Positions 1 through 9,183 of a stretch of DNA of 32,728 bases are shown one piece after another (the first letter of the stretch is position 1; every line of letters begins with the position of its first letter). The stretch is taken from positions 1 through 32,728 of the forward strand of contig CAILUI010000264.1 in assembly GCA_903837355.1 (NCBI GenBank), in the 5' to 3' direction. Below the pieces are notes generated by a model, which worked only from the letters and a program-made list of their open reading frames with translations, had not been told where the DNA came from and did not search any database. Source of the DNA: an uncultured Victivallales bacterium (GTDB lineage Bacteria; Verrucomicrobiota; Lentisphaeria; Oligosphaerales; JAFGRS01). The position numbers were made by a program, and so were the translations under genes.

Positions 1-233
1 AATGCCCGCGACGAGCGCCGGCGCAACGCCGTGCCCCCCTATGCTCCATAGCGCGACCGCAAGGGGGCCTCGGGGGTGCCCAATGGCGATCGCAGACCCA
101 GCCGTCGGCGCCCTCGCCGGTTTCTTAGAACCGCCCTGGGGAGTTTCGCGGCCGCGTTGAAGGGTGACCCTTGCGGTACTAGATTTAGCAGTTTGGCCCC
201 GCACGGTGCCGGGCCAGGCCAGAGCCTAATGCG
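1..233. other. Left-edge region, upstream of the SNF2 gene
   Basis: I see no convincing complete gene here. Frame 1 on the + strand is open from the window edge to a TAG at 49-51 and could be the last 16 codons of a gene lying outside the window, but this is too short to identify. A small palindrome (AAGGGT, one base, ACCCTT at 160-172) lies about 60 bases before the SNF2 start and could be an operator or chance. There is no clear sigma-70 promoter. Confidence 0.3.
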
Positions 234-3200
234 ATGTCAGACAAAGATGCCAAGGTCGGGCGGCGACGTCCGGCGGCAGATTCGGCGGGCGCGCCCGTCC
301 CAGCCCGCACTGGCGAACCTCAGGGCCTGGCCCATCGCGTGCTGCAGACGCTCAGCGTCCTCTACGAGCCGACGAGCGAAGAGGTGTTACGGGACTGTCT
401 GGCGCAGAGTGAGAGCGGGGCGGAGGTGACGCCGCTGCGGGCCGCGCTTGAGCTCTTGCTGGGGCAGGGCCAGGTTGAGCGTACGCCCGAGGGGCTGCGC
501 TGCTCGGCGGCCGTGTGTGAGCGGGCCACGCGACAGACTCTTGCCGAAGGGCGCTTCGAGCTGGTGGCGCGGGCGGTCAAGCGCGTGGCGCCGGTGGCTC
601 TCGCCTGGAACCGCAGCGCCGCGTTTCGGACCCGCGAGCAAGGGTTGCGCGAGGTCCGCATCGCCTTCTACCGGCAGGACAGCCGGGCCCTCCAGCAGGC
701 CCTCTGGGAGTTGCAGCGGCAGTTTCCGCCGGACGGCCTGACCGAGCCGCCGCTGGTGGCCATCTGTGCGCACCCTTTCGAGCCGGCCTGGTTCCTCGCC
801 CTTCCCGGCCCGATGCGGGCCGCGGCAGCCGGCGAGATGCTGGCCTGGTCAGCGCTGCGCCTGGAGCCCTGCCTGGAGCTGATGCAGTGCCTGGAGCAGG
901 ATCCGCTGCGGATGCCGGCGGCAGTGCGCGTGTTCATGGCTGACACCTATATCCTGCAGGGTCGTTTTCAGGTGGCGGCACAGGTTCTTGGCGAGATCGA
1001 GGGTCCGGCGCGGGCGGTACGCCTGGGTTGGATGGCTTTCCTGCGCGGGCAGAACGACGAGGCGCTGGGGCATTTCGAGTCCGGCCTGCACGATTTGCGG
1101 CGCGAGCAATCGAAGGCGGACGCCTTCTACCGTAGTTACGGCGGCCTGTTCTACCTGCTGGCCCTGTTGAAGTCCGGTTCAGACGCACACCTCGAACGGC
1201 TGCACACCTACGTGGCCGCGGCGCGGGCCGAGCCGCTGTGGCGGGATGTCTGCGCGGCGTTGCGCCGGGTTGAGACCGCCCTGCACGGCAGTCCGGAGGA
1301 AGCCGGGGCGGTCGCGCTGCCGCTGCCTGCCGACACGGCCCCCGATGGCTTGGCGCTGCTGGAGTTGGTCTGCGCCTTCCTGGTGCGGCCGGAGGTGGTC
1401 CCCGCGGCGCTGCTGGAGGGCTGTTGGCGGCGTTGGCGTGACGCCGGCTACGAGTGGGCCGCGAGCGAAGCCGCGGCCATGCTGGCCGCGCGTAGCGGGC
1501 GCGAGGAGTGCCGGCAGTATGCCGAGGGGTTCCGGGCACGAACCGGGGTGGTGGGGCTCGTTGGCAGCGTCGTCCTGTGCGAAGCCTGGGAGCGCGCCCT
1601 GGACGCACTCGGAGCTCTGGCTCAACCCCCGACCGAGGACCCCGAGCCCGCTCCAGAGACGCGTTTCGTCTGGTTCCTGAAGCCGGGTAGCACGGACGCC
1701 GAGCAATCTCTCCTGCGGCCCGCTGAACAGCACCGGACGGCCAAAGGGGCGTGGACACGCGGCCGCAGTGTTCCCCTCGGCGAGATCTACACCTTGTCCG
1801 AGCGGCCACCGTGCATGACCGAGCAGGACCACCGCATCTGTGCCGCCATCACGGCGCGCACCGACCGTTGGAAGCCCGACAGCGTCGAGTACAGCTTCCG
1901 GCCAGACCTGGCTCTGGGCGAGATGGTCGGTCACCCGCTGCTGTTCTGGGAAGACGCGCCGCGGTTGCGCCTGGAGTTGGTGCGTGGCGAGCCTGAGTTG
2001 ATCATTCGCGCCGTGGACGGGATGATCGAGTTGTCCATGATCCCAGCCGATTGCGGTTCCGAGAAGGTGCTCTTGCTGCGCGACTCGCCGACGCGTCTGC
2101 GCCTGGTGCACCTGGACGAGGTCCACCGGCGCGTGGGCGCGATCCTGCAGGGCGGCCTCCGGGTGCCGGCCCGCGCGGAAGAGCGCGTCCGCGCCGCGGT
2201 GGCGCCGCTGGCGGCGCGGCTGGTGGTGCAGTCCGACATTGGTTCCATCGAGGAGGGCACCACGCGCGTCGATGCCGACGCCACGATCCATGTACACCTG
2301 TTGCCGGCGGGCGACGGCCTGACCGTCGAGTTGCTGGTGCAGCCCTTCGGCCGTCGCGGTCCGACCTACGTTCCGGCCCGCGGCGGCACGACCGTGGTCG
2401 CGGATGTGGACGGGCGCCGCCTTGAGGCCGGCCGGGACCTCGACCTGGAGCAATCCCGGGCGCAGGCCGTGGTGGATGCCTGTGCGAGCCTTACGGCGCG
2501 CCCCCACAGTGACTGGACCTGGAACGTAGAGACGCCGGAGGAATGCCTCGACCTGCTCCTGCAACTGCGCTCGTTGCCCGCGAATGTCCACGTCGAATGG
2601 CCCGAGGGCAGGGCGCTTTCCGTCAGCCGCGTACTGGGCCTTGGGGACCTGCATCTGTGCGTACGGCGGCAGCGGGACTGGTTCAGCGTGTCCGGCGATG
2701 TGCAGGTCAACGAGGAGCTTACGCTGAACCTGACCGAGTTGATCCGTCTGACTGGGCTCTCGTCGGGACGCTTCATTGCCATCGGGGATGGGCAATACCT
2801 GGCCCTCACCGAGGAGTTCCGTCGGCGCATCGAGGACATGACCGTGCTCGGCGAGGTCCGCCGCGACGGGCTGCGCTTTCACCCCCTGGACGCGGCGGCC
2901 CTTGACGATGTGGCCCGGCAAGCGGGGACGCTGGACGCCGACGCGGATTGGCATGAGAATCTGGCCCGGCTCGAGGGCGCGAACCAGCTCGTTCCAGTCC
3001 TGCCCGCCGGCTTGAACGCGGAGTTGCGGGACTACCAGCTTGAGGGCTACCGCTGGCTCTGTCGCCTGGCGGCCTGGGGGGCCGGCGCCTGCCTTGCCGA
3101 TGATATGGGTTTGGGCAAGACGGTGCAAGCGCTCTCCGTGATGCTGGACCGCGCCGGGGCGGGCCCGTCACTGGTCATCGCGCCCACCTCCGTCTGTCTG

Positions 3201-4394
3201 AACTGGCGTGACGAGGCGAGCCGCTTCACACCTTCGTTGAAGATACGGCTGTTCGGCGAGGGGGACCGCCAGGAGATGCTGGACAATCTGCGTCCCTTCG
3301 ACCTGGTCATCTGCAGTTACGGCCTGATGCAGACCGGCCGCGACGCTCTCGCCGACATCGCCTGGCAGACGATCGTGCTCGACGAGGCGCAGGCGATCAA
3401 GAACCCGCGCGCCAAACGCTCGTTGGCGGCATTCCGCCTCAACGCGGGCTTCCGCGTCATCACCACCGGTACGCCCATCGAGAACAATCTCGGCGAGCTC
3501 TGGAGTCTCTTCCGTTTCATCAACCCCGGCCTGCTCGGCAGTTGGGAGCACTTCAATGAGCGCTTTGCGGTCCCCGTCGAACGCGACGAGGACGTGGAGG
3601 TGCGGCAGCGGCTGCGGCGCGTGATCGCGCCCTTTATCCTGCGCCGCACCAAGAAGCAGGTGCTGCAGGAGTTGCCGCCGCGCACCGAGGTCCTGCAGCA
3701 TGTCCAGCTCAGCGAGCGCGAACGGGCCTTTTACGAGGCCTTGCGCCGCGAGTCGCTACGGCGCATCGGCGAGCAGCAGGGCGGCCCTGGGGCGCGCCGC
3801 ATGCAGATCCTGGCCGAGATCACGCGGCTGCGTCAGGCCTGCTGCAACTCGCGGCTGGTGCTGGCGACCTCCGACATCCCCAGCGCCAAGCTGGAGGCCT
3901 TTGACGGGATCGTGGAGGACTTGCTGGCGAACCGGCACAAGGCCCTGGTCTTCAGCCAGTTCGTTACCCACCTGACGCTCATCCGCGAGCACCTGGACCG
4001 GCGTGGGGTCAAGTACCAGTATCTCGACGGCTCCACCCCCCAGAAAGAGCGTGCCGAGCGGGTTGCCGCCTTCCAGCGCGGCGAGGGCGACATCTTCCTG
4101 ATCAGCTTAAAGGCAGGGGGAACGGGCCTGAACCTGACGGCGGCCGACTACGTGGTCCACCTGGACCCGTGGTGGAATCCGGCCGTCGAGGATCAGGCCA
4201 GCGACCGCGCCCACCGCATCGGCCAGCACCAGGCGGTGACCATCTACCGGCTAGTGGCCGCCGACACGATCGAAGACCGTATCGTCGAACTGCACCACCG
4301 TAAACGCGATCTGGCGGACAGCCTGCTCAGCGGCAATGAGGTTCCGCCCGCGGTGTCGGCGGAGGAACTCCTGCGCCTGATGTCGGAGCTGTGA
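234..4394 (+). CDS. SNF2-family DEAD/DEAH-box ATPase, 1386 aa
   Basis: This is a large Swi2/Snf2-type double-stranded-DNA translocase. The C-terminal third is canonical: Walker A DDMGLGKT at about residues 956-963, Walker B-type DEAQ at about 1050, TGTPIENN, then a helicase-C half starting near LVFSQF (about 1238) and ending with the arginine-finger region DRAHRIGQ (about 1322). The roughly 920 residues before the ATPase match no domain I recognise. Around residues 215-330 they look helical and TPR-like (ADTYILQGRF, AFLRGQNDEALGHF), and around 470-800 they look mostly beta. Bacterial SNF2 proteins with long N-terminal regions are common, and roles in DNA repair, transcription or defence are proposed for some. 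The ATG at 234 has no strong Shine-Dalgarno sequence, so the exact start is uncertain. The gene stands alone and converges on the oxidoreductase. ATPase family is certain; cellular role is not. Confidence 0.93.
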   Translation: MSDKDAKVGRRRPAADSAGAPVPARTGEPQGLAHRVLQTLSVLYEPTSEEVLRDCLAQSESGAEVTPLRAALELLLGQGQVERTPEGLRCSAAVCERATRQTLAEGRFELVARAVKRVAPVALAWNRSAAFRTREQGLREVRIAFYRQDSRALQQALWELQRQFPPDGLTEPPLVAICAHPFEPAWFLALPGPMRAAAAGEMLAWSALRLEPCLELMQCLEQDPLRMPAAVRVFMADTYILQGRFQVAAQVLGEIEGPARAVRLGWMAFLRGQNDEALGHFESGLHDLRREQSKADAFYRSYGGLFYLLALLKSGSDAHLERLHTYVAAARAEPLWRDVCAALRRVETALHGSPEEAGAVALPLPADTAPDGLALLELVCAFLVRPEVVPAALLEGCWRRWRDAGYEWAASEAAAMLAARSGREECRQYAEGFRARTGVVGLVGSVVLCEAWERALDALGALAQPPTEDPEPAPETRFVWFLKPGSTDAEQSLLRPAEQHRTAKGAWTRGRSVPLGEIYTLSERPPCMTEQDHRICAAITARTDRWKPDSVEYSFRPDLALGEMVGHPLLFWEDAPRLRLELVRGEPELIIRAVDGMIELSMIPADCGSEKVLLLRDSPTRLRLVHLDEVHRRVGAILQGGLRVPARAEERVRAAVAPLAARLVVQSDIGSIEEGTTRVDADATIHVHLLPAGDGLTVELLVQPFGRRGPTYVPARGGTTVVADVDGRRLEAGRDLDLEQSRAQAVVDACASLTARPHSDWTWNVETPEECLDLLLQLRSLPANVHVEWPEGRALSVSRVLGLGDLHLCVRRQRDWFSVSGDVQVNEELTLNLTELIRLTGLSSGRFIAIGDGQYLALTEEFRRRIEDMTVLGEVRRDGLRFHPLDAAALDDVARQAGTLDADADWHENLARLEGANQLVPVLPAGLNAELRDYQLEGYRWLCRLAAWGAGACLADDMGLGKTVQALSVMLDRAGAGPSLVIAPTSVCLNWRDEASRFTPSLKIRLFGEGDRQEMLDNLRPFDLVICSYGLMQTGRDALADIAWQTIVLDEAQAIKNPRAKRSLAAFRLNAGFRVITTGTPIENNLGELWSLFRFINPGLLGSWEHFNERFAVPVERDEDVEVRQRLRRVIAPFILRRTKKQVLQELPPRTEVLQHVQLSERERAFYEALRRESLRRIGEQQGGPGARRMQILAEITRLRQACCNSRLVLATSDIPSAKLEAFDGIVEDLLANRHKALVFSQFVTHLTLIREHLDRRGVKYQYLDGSTPQKERAERVAAFQRGEGDIFLISLKAGGTGLNLTAADYVVHLDPWWNPAVEDQASDRAHRIGQHQAVTIYRLVAADTIEDRIVELHHRKRDLADSLLSGNEVPPAVSAEELLRLMSEL

Positions 4395-4516
4395 ACGCCG
4401 ACGCCGGGGGCCGAAGATGGGGGCGGCTCACCGCCTGCACGCAGGCTGGGGAGGTTCGCCCTTCAGAAGAGCGTGCCCGAGGAGCCAGGTGCCAGGAACT
4501 CACTGAGGCACTTGCC

Positions 4517-4542
4517 GCCGGGGGCCGTCGCCGACCCCCGGC
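4517..4542. terminator. Hairpin between convergent genes, possible bidirectional terminator
   Basis: An 8-bp perfect GC stem (GCCGGGGG at 4517-4524 with CCCCCGGC at 4535-4542) has a 10-base loop. It lies in the 155-base gap between the convergent ends of the SNF2 gene and the oxidoreductase gene. No T-run follows on either strand, so intrinsic termination is plausible but not shown. Confidence 0.35.
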
Positions 4543-4549
4543 AGTCAGC

Positions 4550-5584
4550 TCAGAACGTCACGCGTTTGCCGGTCTTGCCCGAGGTGTACATGGCGCAGAC
4601 CATCTGCTGCGTCTTGTAGGCTTCGCGACCATCGATCTCGGGCGTCTCGCCGGCGGCGAGCGCATCGTAGAACTGGTCGATCTGCTTGGCGTGGCTGGCA
4701 CCCCAGTAGGACGGCCCGCCGCCGTAGTCAAAGGTCTCGGCCGGATTCGGGCGGGCGACGAACTCGCGGCCGTCGTTGTAGGACACGCGCCCTTCCTCGC
4801 CGGTCATCTTGATCGAGCCGGACTCGCAGGCGATATCGAGCTCGACGGTGGCGTCGTGGCTGTAGTAGTTGTTGGCCCAGAAGGCAGCGCGCACGCCGTT
4901 GCGGAAGCCGAGGACGCCATCGGCGACGTCTTCGACTTCGATCGTCGGGTGCTCGCGGTTGGCGATGTGGGTGTCGATGTAGGCCAGTTCATCGCCGACG
5001 AACCAGCGCAACAGGTCGAAGGTGTGGATGGCCTGGTCGATGATGACGCCGCCGCCTTCGCGCTCCCAGGTGCCCTTCCAGTCACTGCCCGCGTAGTACT
5101 GCGGCGGGCGGTACCAGGTCAGCGTCGCCTTGGCCGCCAGGATGCGGCCGATGCCACCGTGGGCCAGGGCGCTCTTGATCAGTACGGAGCCGGCATTGTA
5201 GCGGTTCTGGAAGATCACGCCCAGCTTCATGCCGGTCGTGTCGGAGCAGTCGATCATCGCCTGCGCATCTTCCAGCCGGATAGCCATCGGCTTCTCGGTC
5301 AGCACGTGGCAACCCATCTTCATCGCCTCGATGGCGACCGGCGGATGCAGATAGTGCGGCAGGCAGATGTGGACCACGTTCAGCTTCTCGGCCCGGATCA
5401 TCTCCCGGTAGTCCGTGTAGATGCCCTTGCACTTGAAGATGCGGGCGCGCTCCTCGGCGCGCTCCTTGCGGATGTCGCAGCAGGCGGCGAGCTTGACGCC
5501 CTCCTGTGCGGCCGCCGGCATGCCGTGGAACGGCGAAATGCGGCCGCACCCAATCACACCGACCCGGAGCTTTCCTTTGGCCAT
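4550..5584 (-). CDS. Gfo/Idh/MocA family oxidoreductase, 344 aa
   Basis: This is a predicted NAD(P)-dependent dehydrogenase acting on a sugar, inositol or a related polyol. The N-terminal Rossmann fold shows the GVIGCGRIS nucleotide-binding loop at residues 9-17. The EKP motif at 97-99 contains the family's conserved lysine. The C-terminal domain shows GGGVIIDQAIHTFDLL (177-192), whose Asp and His (D183, H187) match the usual catalytic positions. Length is normal and there is no signal peptide, so it should be cytoplasmic. The ATG at 5584 is preceded by a purine-rich AGAGAGAC. It lies downstream of the hybrid kinase on the same strand, but 309 bases and a hairpin separate them, and it has its own candidate promoter, so it is probably transcribed alone. 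The substrate cannot be read from sequence. Confidence 0.93.
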   Translation of the reverse strand: MAKGKLRVGVIGCGRISPFHGMPAAAQEGVKLAACCDIRKERAEERARIFKCKGIYTDYREMIRAEKLNVVHICLPHYLHPPVAIEAMKMGCHVLTEKPMAIRLEDAQAMIDCSDTTGMKLGVIFQNRYNAGSVLIKSALAHGGIGRILAAKATLTWYRPPQYYAGSDWKGTWEREGGGVIIDQAIHTFDLLRWFVGDELAYIDTHIANREHPTIEVEDVADGVLGFRNGVRAAFWANNYYSHDATVELDIACESGSIKMTGEEGRVSYNDGREFVARPNPAETFDYGGGPSYWGASHAKQIDQFYDALAAGETPEIDGREAYKTQQMVCAMYTSGKTGKRVTF

Positions 5585-5711
5585 CGTAGGGTCTCTCTTC
5601 TAGGTCGGCGGTGCGTACAGGCAGGACGGGCGCCGCAGCGCGGCCACGAGCCGTCCCCAGAGTGATGCGTCACCTGAAACGCCATTCCGACCGGGTTGAC
5701 AAATGGGGCTG

Positions 5712-5739
5712 AATATAGGACAGCAAAGGATTCTTACAA
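5712..5739 (-). promoter_or_regulatory. Candidate sigma-70 promoter for the Gfo/Idh/MocA gene
   Basis: Read on the minus strand, TTGTAA (5739-5734) and TATATT (5717-5712) are separated by 16 bases. The -10 box matches the consensus at 5 of 6 positions and the -35 at 4 of 6. This AT-rich patch stands out in very GC-rich sequence and lies about 125 bases before the oxidoreductase start, implying a leader of roughly 120 bases. Confidence 0.35.
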
Positions 5740-5793
5740 CGTCGACGGCTGCGGTCGCGTAACCCCTATGCAGTCTGCCGGGAACCCTGGAGG

Positions 5794-5813
5794 GTCCTGC
5801 TGTCCAGCAGGAC
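5794..5813 (-). terminator. Perfect 9-bp hairpin after the hybrid kinase
   Basis: GTCCTGCTG (5794-5802) and CAGCAGGAC (5805-5813) form a perfect inverted repeat with a two-base loop. It lies 81 bases beyond the stop of the hybrid kinase and before the oxidoreductase promoter. There is no T-run. It may end kinase transcription or be a short palindromic repeat: a related GTCC/GGAC palindrome occurs near 22992, downstream of the second kinase. Confidence 0.35.
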
Positions 5814-5893
5814 ACACGCGCCGCTGAGCCGGCGGCTGCGGACGTCAGAGGCATGGCGCCGTCGTTGCGGCCACGCTGCCGCGCCCGGCCGCA

Positions 5894-8800
5894 CTAGAGG
5901 CCGTGGTCCAACAGCGCGCGCACGCTGCGGGCGAGCGTGTCGCGGGAGAACGGCTTCGCCAGGAAAGGCGCGTCCGGATCGAGCACGCCGCGCTGCGCCA
6001 CGGCGTCGGCGGCGTAGCCCGACATGAACAGACACTTCAGTCCCGGCCGTGCGGCCGCCAACTGCCGCGCCAGGTCGCTGCCGTTCATCCCCGGCATGAC
6101 CACATCGGTGATCAGCAGATGGATCTCGCCGCGCTGCGCCGCGGCCAGCCGCAGGGCTTCGCGCGGATCGGCGGCGGTCAGCACCGTGTAGCCCAGCGCC
6201 TTGAGGAACAGCCCCGCCGTGGTGCGGATGGCGGCCTCGTCTTCCGTCACCAGGATGGTCTCGGTGCCGCGGGGCAACTCGCCCCGCCACGCCGCCTCGG
6301 CCTGGGCCGTGGCCGGCGCCTTGACCCGCGGCAGGTAGATGCGGAACGTCGTTCCCTGCCCCGGCGCGCTGCTCACATCGATGGCGCCGTGGTTCTGCCG
6401 CACGATGCCGTAGACGGTGGCCAGGCCCAAGCTGTTGTCCTCGGCCAGGTTCTGGGTGGTGAAGAACGGCTCGAAGAGGTGCTCGACGGTCTCCTGGCTC
6501 ATCCCCCGACCGTTGTCGCTGACGGTCAGCATGACATACTCTCCGGGCGCGGCCTCGTCGGGCTCGGCACAGTGCGCCTCATCCAGCACGGTGTTCCGGG
6601 TCTCGACCGTGACCTTGCCCACACCGACGATAGCGTCGCGGGCTTTGGCCGCGAGGGCGGCCACGATCTGCTCGAACTGCGCGGCATCCATCGTCACCGT
6701 CCACAGCCCAGCGCCCGGCAGCCAGACCACCTCAATGTCCTCGCCCAGCAGATGCCGCACCATCTTGAGCGTGCCCGCCAGTGCCTCGTTCAGGTCCAGC
6801 AGCCTGGGCGCGATGGTCTGCCGGCGGGCGAAGGCGAGGAGTTGTCGGGCGATGTCCGCGGAGCGCAGCGCCTCGGTACTGATCTCATCGAGCCAGCGGC
6901 GCGTGGGGTGTTCCGGCGGCAGTCCGTCCCGGCCGAGCTCGGCGTAGTTCATGATGCCCATGAGCTTGTTGTTGAACTCGTGCGCCACGCCGCCCGCCAG
7001 CCGCCCCACGGACTCCAGTCTCTGCGCCCGCTGGAGCTGCGCCTGCAGTCGCTCCCTCTCCGCCTCCGCGCGCCGGCGCTCCGTGATATCGGTTCCGATG
7101 CTCAAGACGCCGGTCACCTGCCCCTGGTCGTCGAAGCCGATGCGGTTGGTCCAGGCGACCCAGACCCTCTCCCCGTTCCGGCGCAGGTTCTCGTTGACAT
7201 TGTGCTCGAACGCTTTGGGGTCGGCGCAGATGCGGTCTATCAGCGGCCGCAGATCCCGGCCCGAACTCTCCGTCTCCGGAACGATGCTGCCCATCACGTG
7301 CCGGCCCACGATCTCGGCTTCGGAGTAACCGAAGAAGCGCTGGCCGAACTCATTGAGGAAGGTCACCAGACCGTCCCGCGTCCAGTGCAGGACAATGCTG
7401 TTGGCCTGTTCGACCAGGTCGCGGTACTTCGCCTCACTCTTGCGCAGCGCCTCCTCCGCCCGCTTGGTCTGGACGATGTCCCAGGCCAAGTTGGCCAGTT
7501 GGCGGACGCTCTCGATATCGGCCGCGATGTAGTCCCGCGGCTTGTTCCCGAGGCCCAGGAGGGCCACCACCGAATCGTGGCGCAAGATGGGCACCACGAC
7601 CTCCCGGAACAGCACGCAATGGCCGTCCGGCAAGCCTTGGCGCTGCGGCAGGCGGGAGTAGTCGTTGTGGATCACCGGCCGCCGCTCGCGCAGGGCGTCA
7701 GCCCACACCCCGGCCAGATCCGCCGGGTAGTGCTGCCGGTCGTCTGTGACGGTGCAGCCGTTCTGCCGCGTCCGGGTGGACCACGCCTGCAGTGCGACGG
7801 TCTTCTGGTCGGCTCCCACAAAGTGAAAGAACCCAATCGTGCTGCCGGTCAGCGCCTCGGCCTCGTCCAGGGTCCGCCTCAACAGCTCCTCGAGTGTGTG
7901 GGCCGACGCATAGTCGCTGAGACTCAGGCGGGCCTCAAGCACCGCCTGGGCCTGTTTGCGCGCGCTGATGTCCAGACAGATGCCGGACATCCGGATCGGC
8001 CGTCCGTCCGGGTCACGGACCGTGCTCCCCAAAGCGCTGATCCAACGGACGGTCCCATCGGCGTCGGCCACGCGGTATTCGCTGGCCAGCGGGGTGCCCT
8101 CCCGAAGGGCTCGCTCAATGCGCTCCGCCGCCCCCCCGCGGTCCTCCGGGTGCAGGGCTTGGCGCCAGGCCTCGAACCCGGCTGTCGTGTGCTCGGGGTC
8201 GAGCCCGAAGAGCTCGAACAGTTCCCGGGACCACTCGATGCGGCCGCTGCCGATGTCCCAGTCCCACACTCCCGCGCCCGCCGAGCGCAGGGCCAATCCC
8301 AGGCGCTCCTGACTGCGCTGCAGTTCCTGCGCCGTCCGCTTATGCTCGGTGATGTCGCGCAGGAAGCAGACCAAGCGCCCGCCTGCCGCGGGCTGGAATT
8401 GCACGCTGACCGCCACGTCGTACAGACTGCCGTCCTTGCGGCGGTGCCGGGACTCAAAGTGGTCCTCGCCCCGGGCCATGACCGTCTGGATGTGGGCGGC
8501 GGTGTCCCCAGCCGTCTCGCAGGCATCCAGCTCGAAGGCGTGCATGCCCAGCAACTCACGCTCGCTGTAGCCGCTCATCGCGCAGTAGGCCCGGTTGACC
8601 TCGACCAGCCGCCCCTGCAAGTCCACCAGCCAGAAGCCGCCAAGAGCCGTCTGCAGAATAACCCGGTGCAACTCCGCGCTGGCTCTCGCCTCCTCCTCGG
8701 CCCGCTGGCGCTCGGCCACTTCCCGGTTGAGGGCCGCAGTACGCTCTTGCACCCGGGCTTCCAGCGTCGCGTTGAGCGCCTGCAGTTCGGCCCGTGCCTG

Positions 8801-8911
8801 CTGCAGTTCCCGGTTCTGCTCTAGGGGGACCGCATCGGCCACCGGCACGGCCTCGGCGAGTTGAGCCTTCTGGGTCGCACTGTCCTCGACGATAGGGATG
8901 TCGGGCTTCAC
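5894..8911 (-). CDS. Soluble PAS/GAF hybrid histidine kinase with degenerate ATP site
   Basis: Numbering uses the GTG at 8911, which follows a purine-rich GAGAGGCGAGG; a GTG at 8944 would add 11 residues. Order of domains: a short receiver-like start (PDIPIVEDSATQ), a coiled coil (about 30-80), PAS (about 81-192), PAS (203-319), GAF (334-484, with HNDY and GNKP), PAS (492-614), HisKA with phospho-accepting H644 in GGVAHEFNN, HATPase (734-864), and a C-terminal receiver (885-1001) with D936 in LLITDVVMPG. No membrane segment is seen. The DxGxG loop (D799-N-G-R-G) and the FEPFF box are intact. However, the N-box Asn of the usual NARDA is Lys756, the earlier Asn is Ala752, and the GTG of the GTGLGL box is DNS (825-827). 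In known kinases these positions bind Mg-ATP, so autokinase activity is doubtful. The close paralogue at 23029-25557 keeps all of them. The signal sensed is unknown. Confidence 0.9.
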   Translation of the reverse strand: MKPDIPIVEDSATQKAQLAEAVPVADAVPLEQNRELQQARAELQALNATLEARVQERTAALNREVAERQRAEEEARASAELHRVILQTALGGFWLVDLQGRLVEVNRAYCAMSGYSERELLGMHAFELDACETAGDTAAHIQTVMARGEDHFESRHRRKDGSLYDVAVSVQFQPAAGGRLVCFLRDITEHKRTAQELQRSQERLGLALRSAGAGVWDWDIGSGRIEWSRELFELFGLDPEHTTAGFEAWRQALHPEDRGGAAERIERALREGTPLASEYRVADADGTVRWISALGSTVRDPDGRPIRMSGICLDISARKQAQAVLEARLSLSDYASAHTLEELLRRTLDEAEALTGSTIGFFHFVGADQKTVALQAWSTRTRQNGCTVTDDRQHYPADLAGVWADALRERRPVIHNDYSRLPQRQGLPDGHCVLFREVVVPILRHDSVVALLGLGNKPRDYIAADIESVRQLANLAWDIVQTKRAEEALRKSEAKYRDLVEQANSIVLHWTRDGLVTFLNEFGQRFFGYSEAEIVGRHVMGSIVPETESSGRDLRPLIDRICADPKAFEHNVNENLRRNGERVWVAWTNRIGFDDQGQVTGVLSIGTDITERRRAEAERERLQAQLQRAQRLESVGRLAGGVAHEFNNKLMGIMNYAELGRDGLPPEHPTRRWLDEISTEALRSADIARQLLAFARRQTIAPRLLDLNEALAGTLKMVRHLLGEDIEVVWLPGAGLWTVTMDAAQFEQIVAALAAKARDAIVGVGKVTVETRNTVLDEAHCAEPDEAAPGEYVMLTVSDNGRGMSQETVEHLFEPFFTTQNLAEDNSLGLATVYGIVRQNHGAIDVSSAPGQGTTFRIYLPRVKAPATAQAEAAWRGELPRGTETILVTEDEAAIRTTAGLFLKALGYTVLTAADPREALRLAAAQRGEIHLLITDVVMPGMNGSDLARQLAAARPGLKCLFMSGYAADAVAQRGVLDPDAPFLAKPFSRDTLARSVRALLDHGL

Positions 8912-9020
8912 GTGGCCTCGCCTCTCCTGCCAGCACGCCAGCACCGGGACACTCTACGTGGCCGTAAGATGCACCGCCAGCGAGGCGATAGCAATCGGCC
9001 CTGAGAGCGCAATGCGCCGA

Positions 9021-9058
9021 CCGCCGCGGCCCAGCGACAAGAGTCTTTTCCGCGGCGG
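9021..9058. promoter_or_regulatory. Inverted repeat in a divergent intergenic region
   Basis: CCGCCGCGG (9021-9029) and CCGCGGCGG (9050-9058) form a perfect 9-bp inverted repeat around a 20-base, less GC-rich spacer. It lies between the divergent starts of the hybrid kinase (8911) and the thioredoxin-like gene (9184). It could be an operator or leader hairpin; no clear promoter boxes were found. Confidence 0.25.
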
Positions 9059-9183
9059 CCGCGAAACCTCCGGGGCGCGTGCGGGTCAACAGCAGATAGT
9101 GCGTATGCGTCCGACCCCGCTGGGGCCGGTTCCGACTGGCGGTGCGCGTCACCGAAAGACCAAAGAAGCGGCGGAGGTGTCCC

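Noticed and set aside
4391..5665. 424-codon + strand frame opposite the Gfo/Idh/MocA gene
   Set aside because: It overlaps a textbook dehydrogenase on the other strand and has no recognisable domain.
5696..5717. Rightward promoter starting with TTGACA at 5698
   Set aside because: The -35 is perfect but no -10 box lies at a usable distance, and no rightward gene follows; the leftward pair at 5712-5739 fits better.
5903..8824. 973-codon open frame on the + strand opposite the soluble hybrid kinase
   Set aside because: High GC at third positions keeps the antisense frame open. The translation is rich in Arg, Gln, His and Val with no domain, while the minus strand encodes clear PAS, GAF, kinase and receiver motifs.
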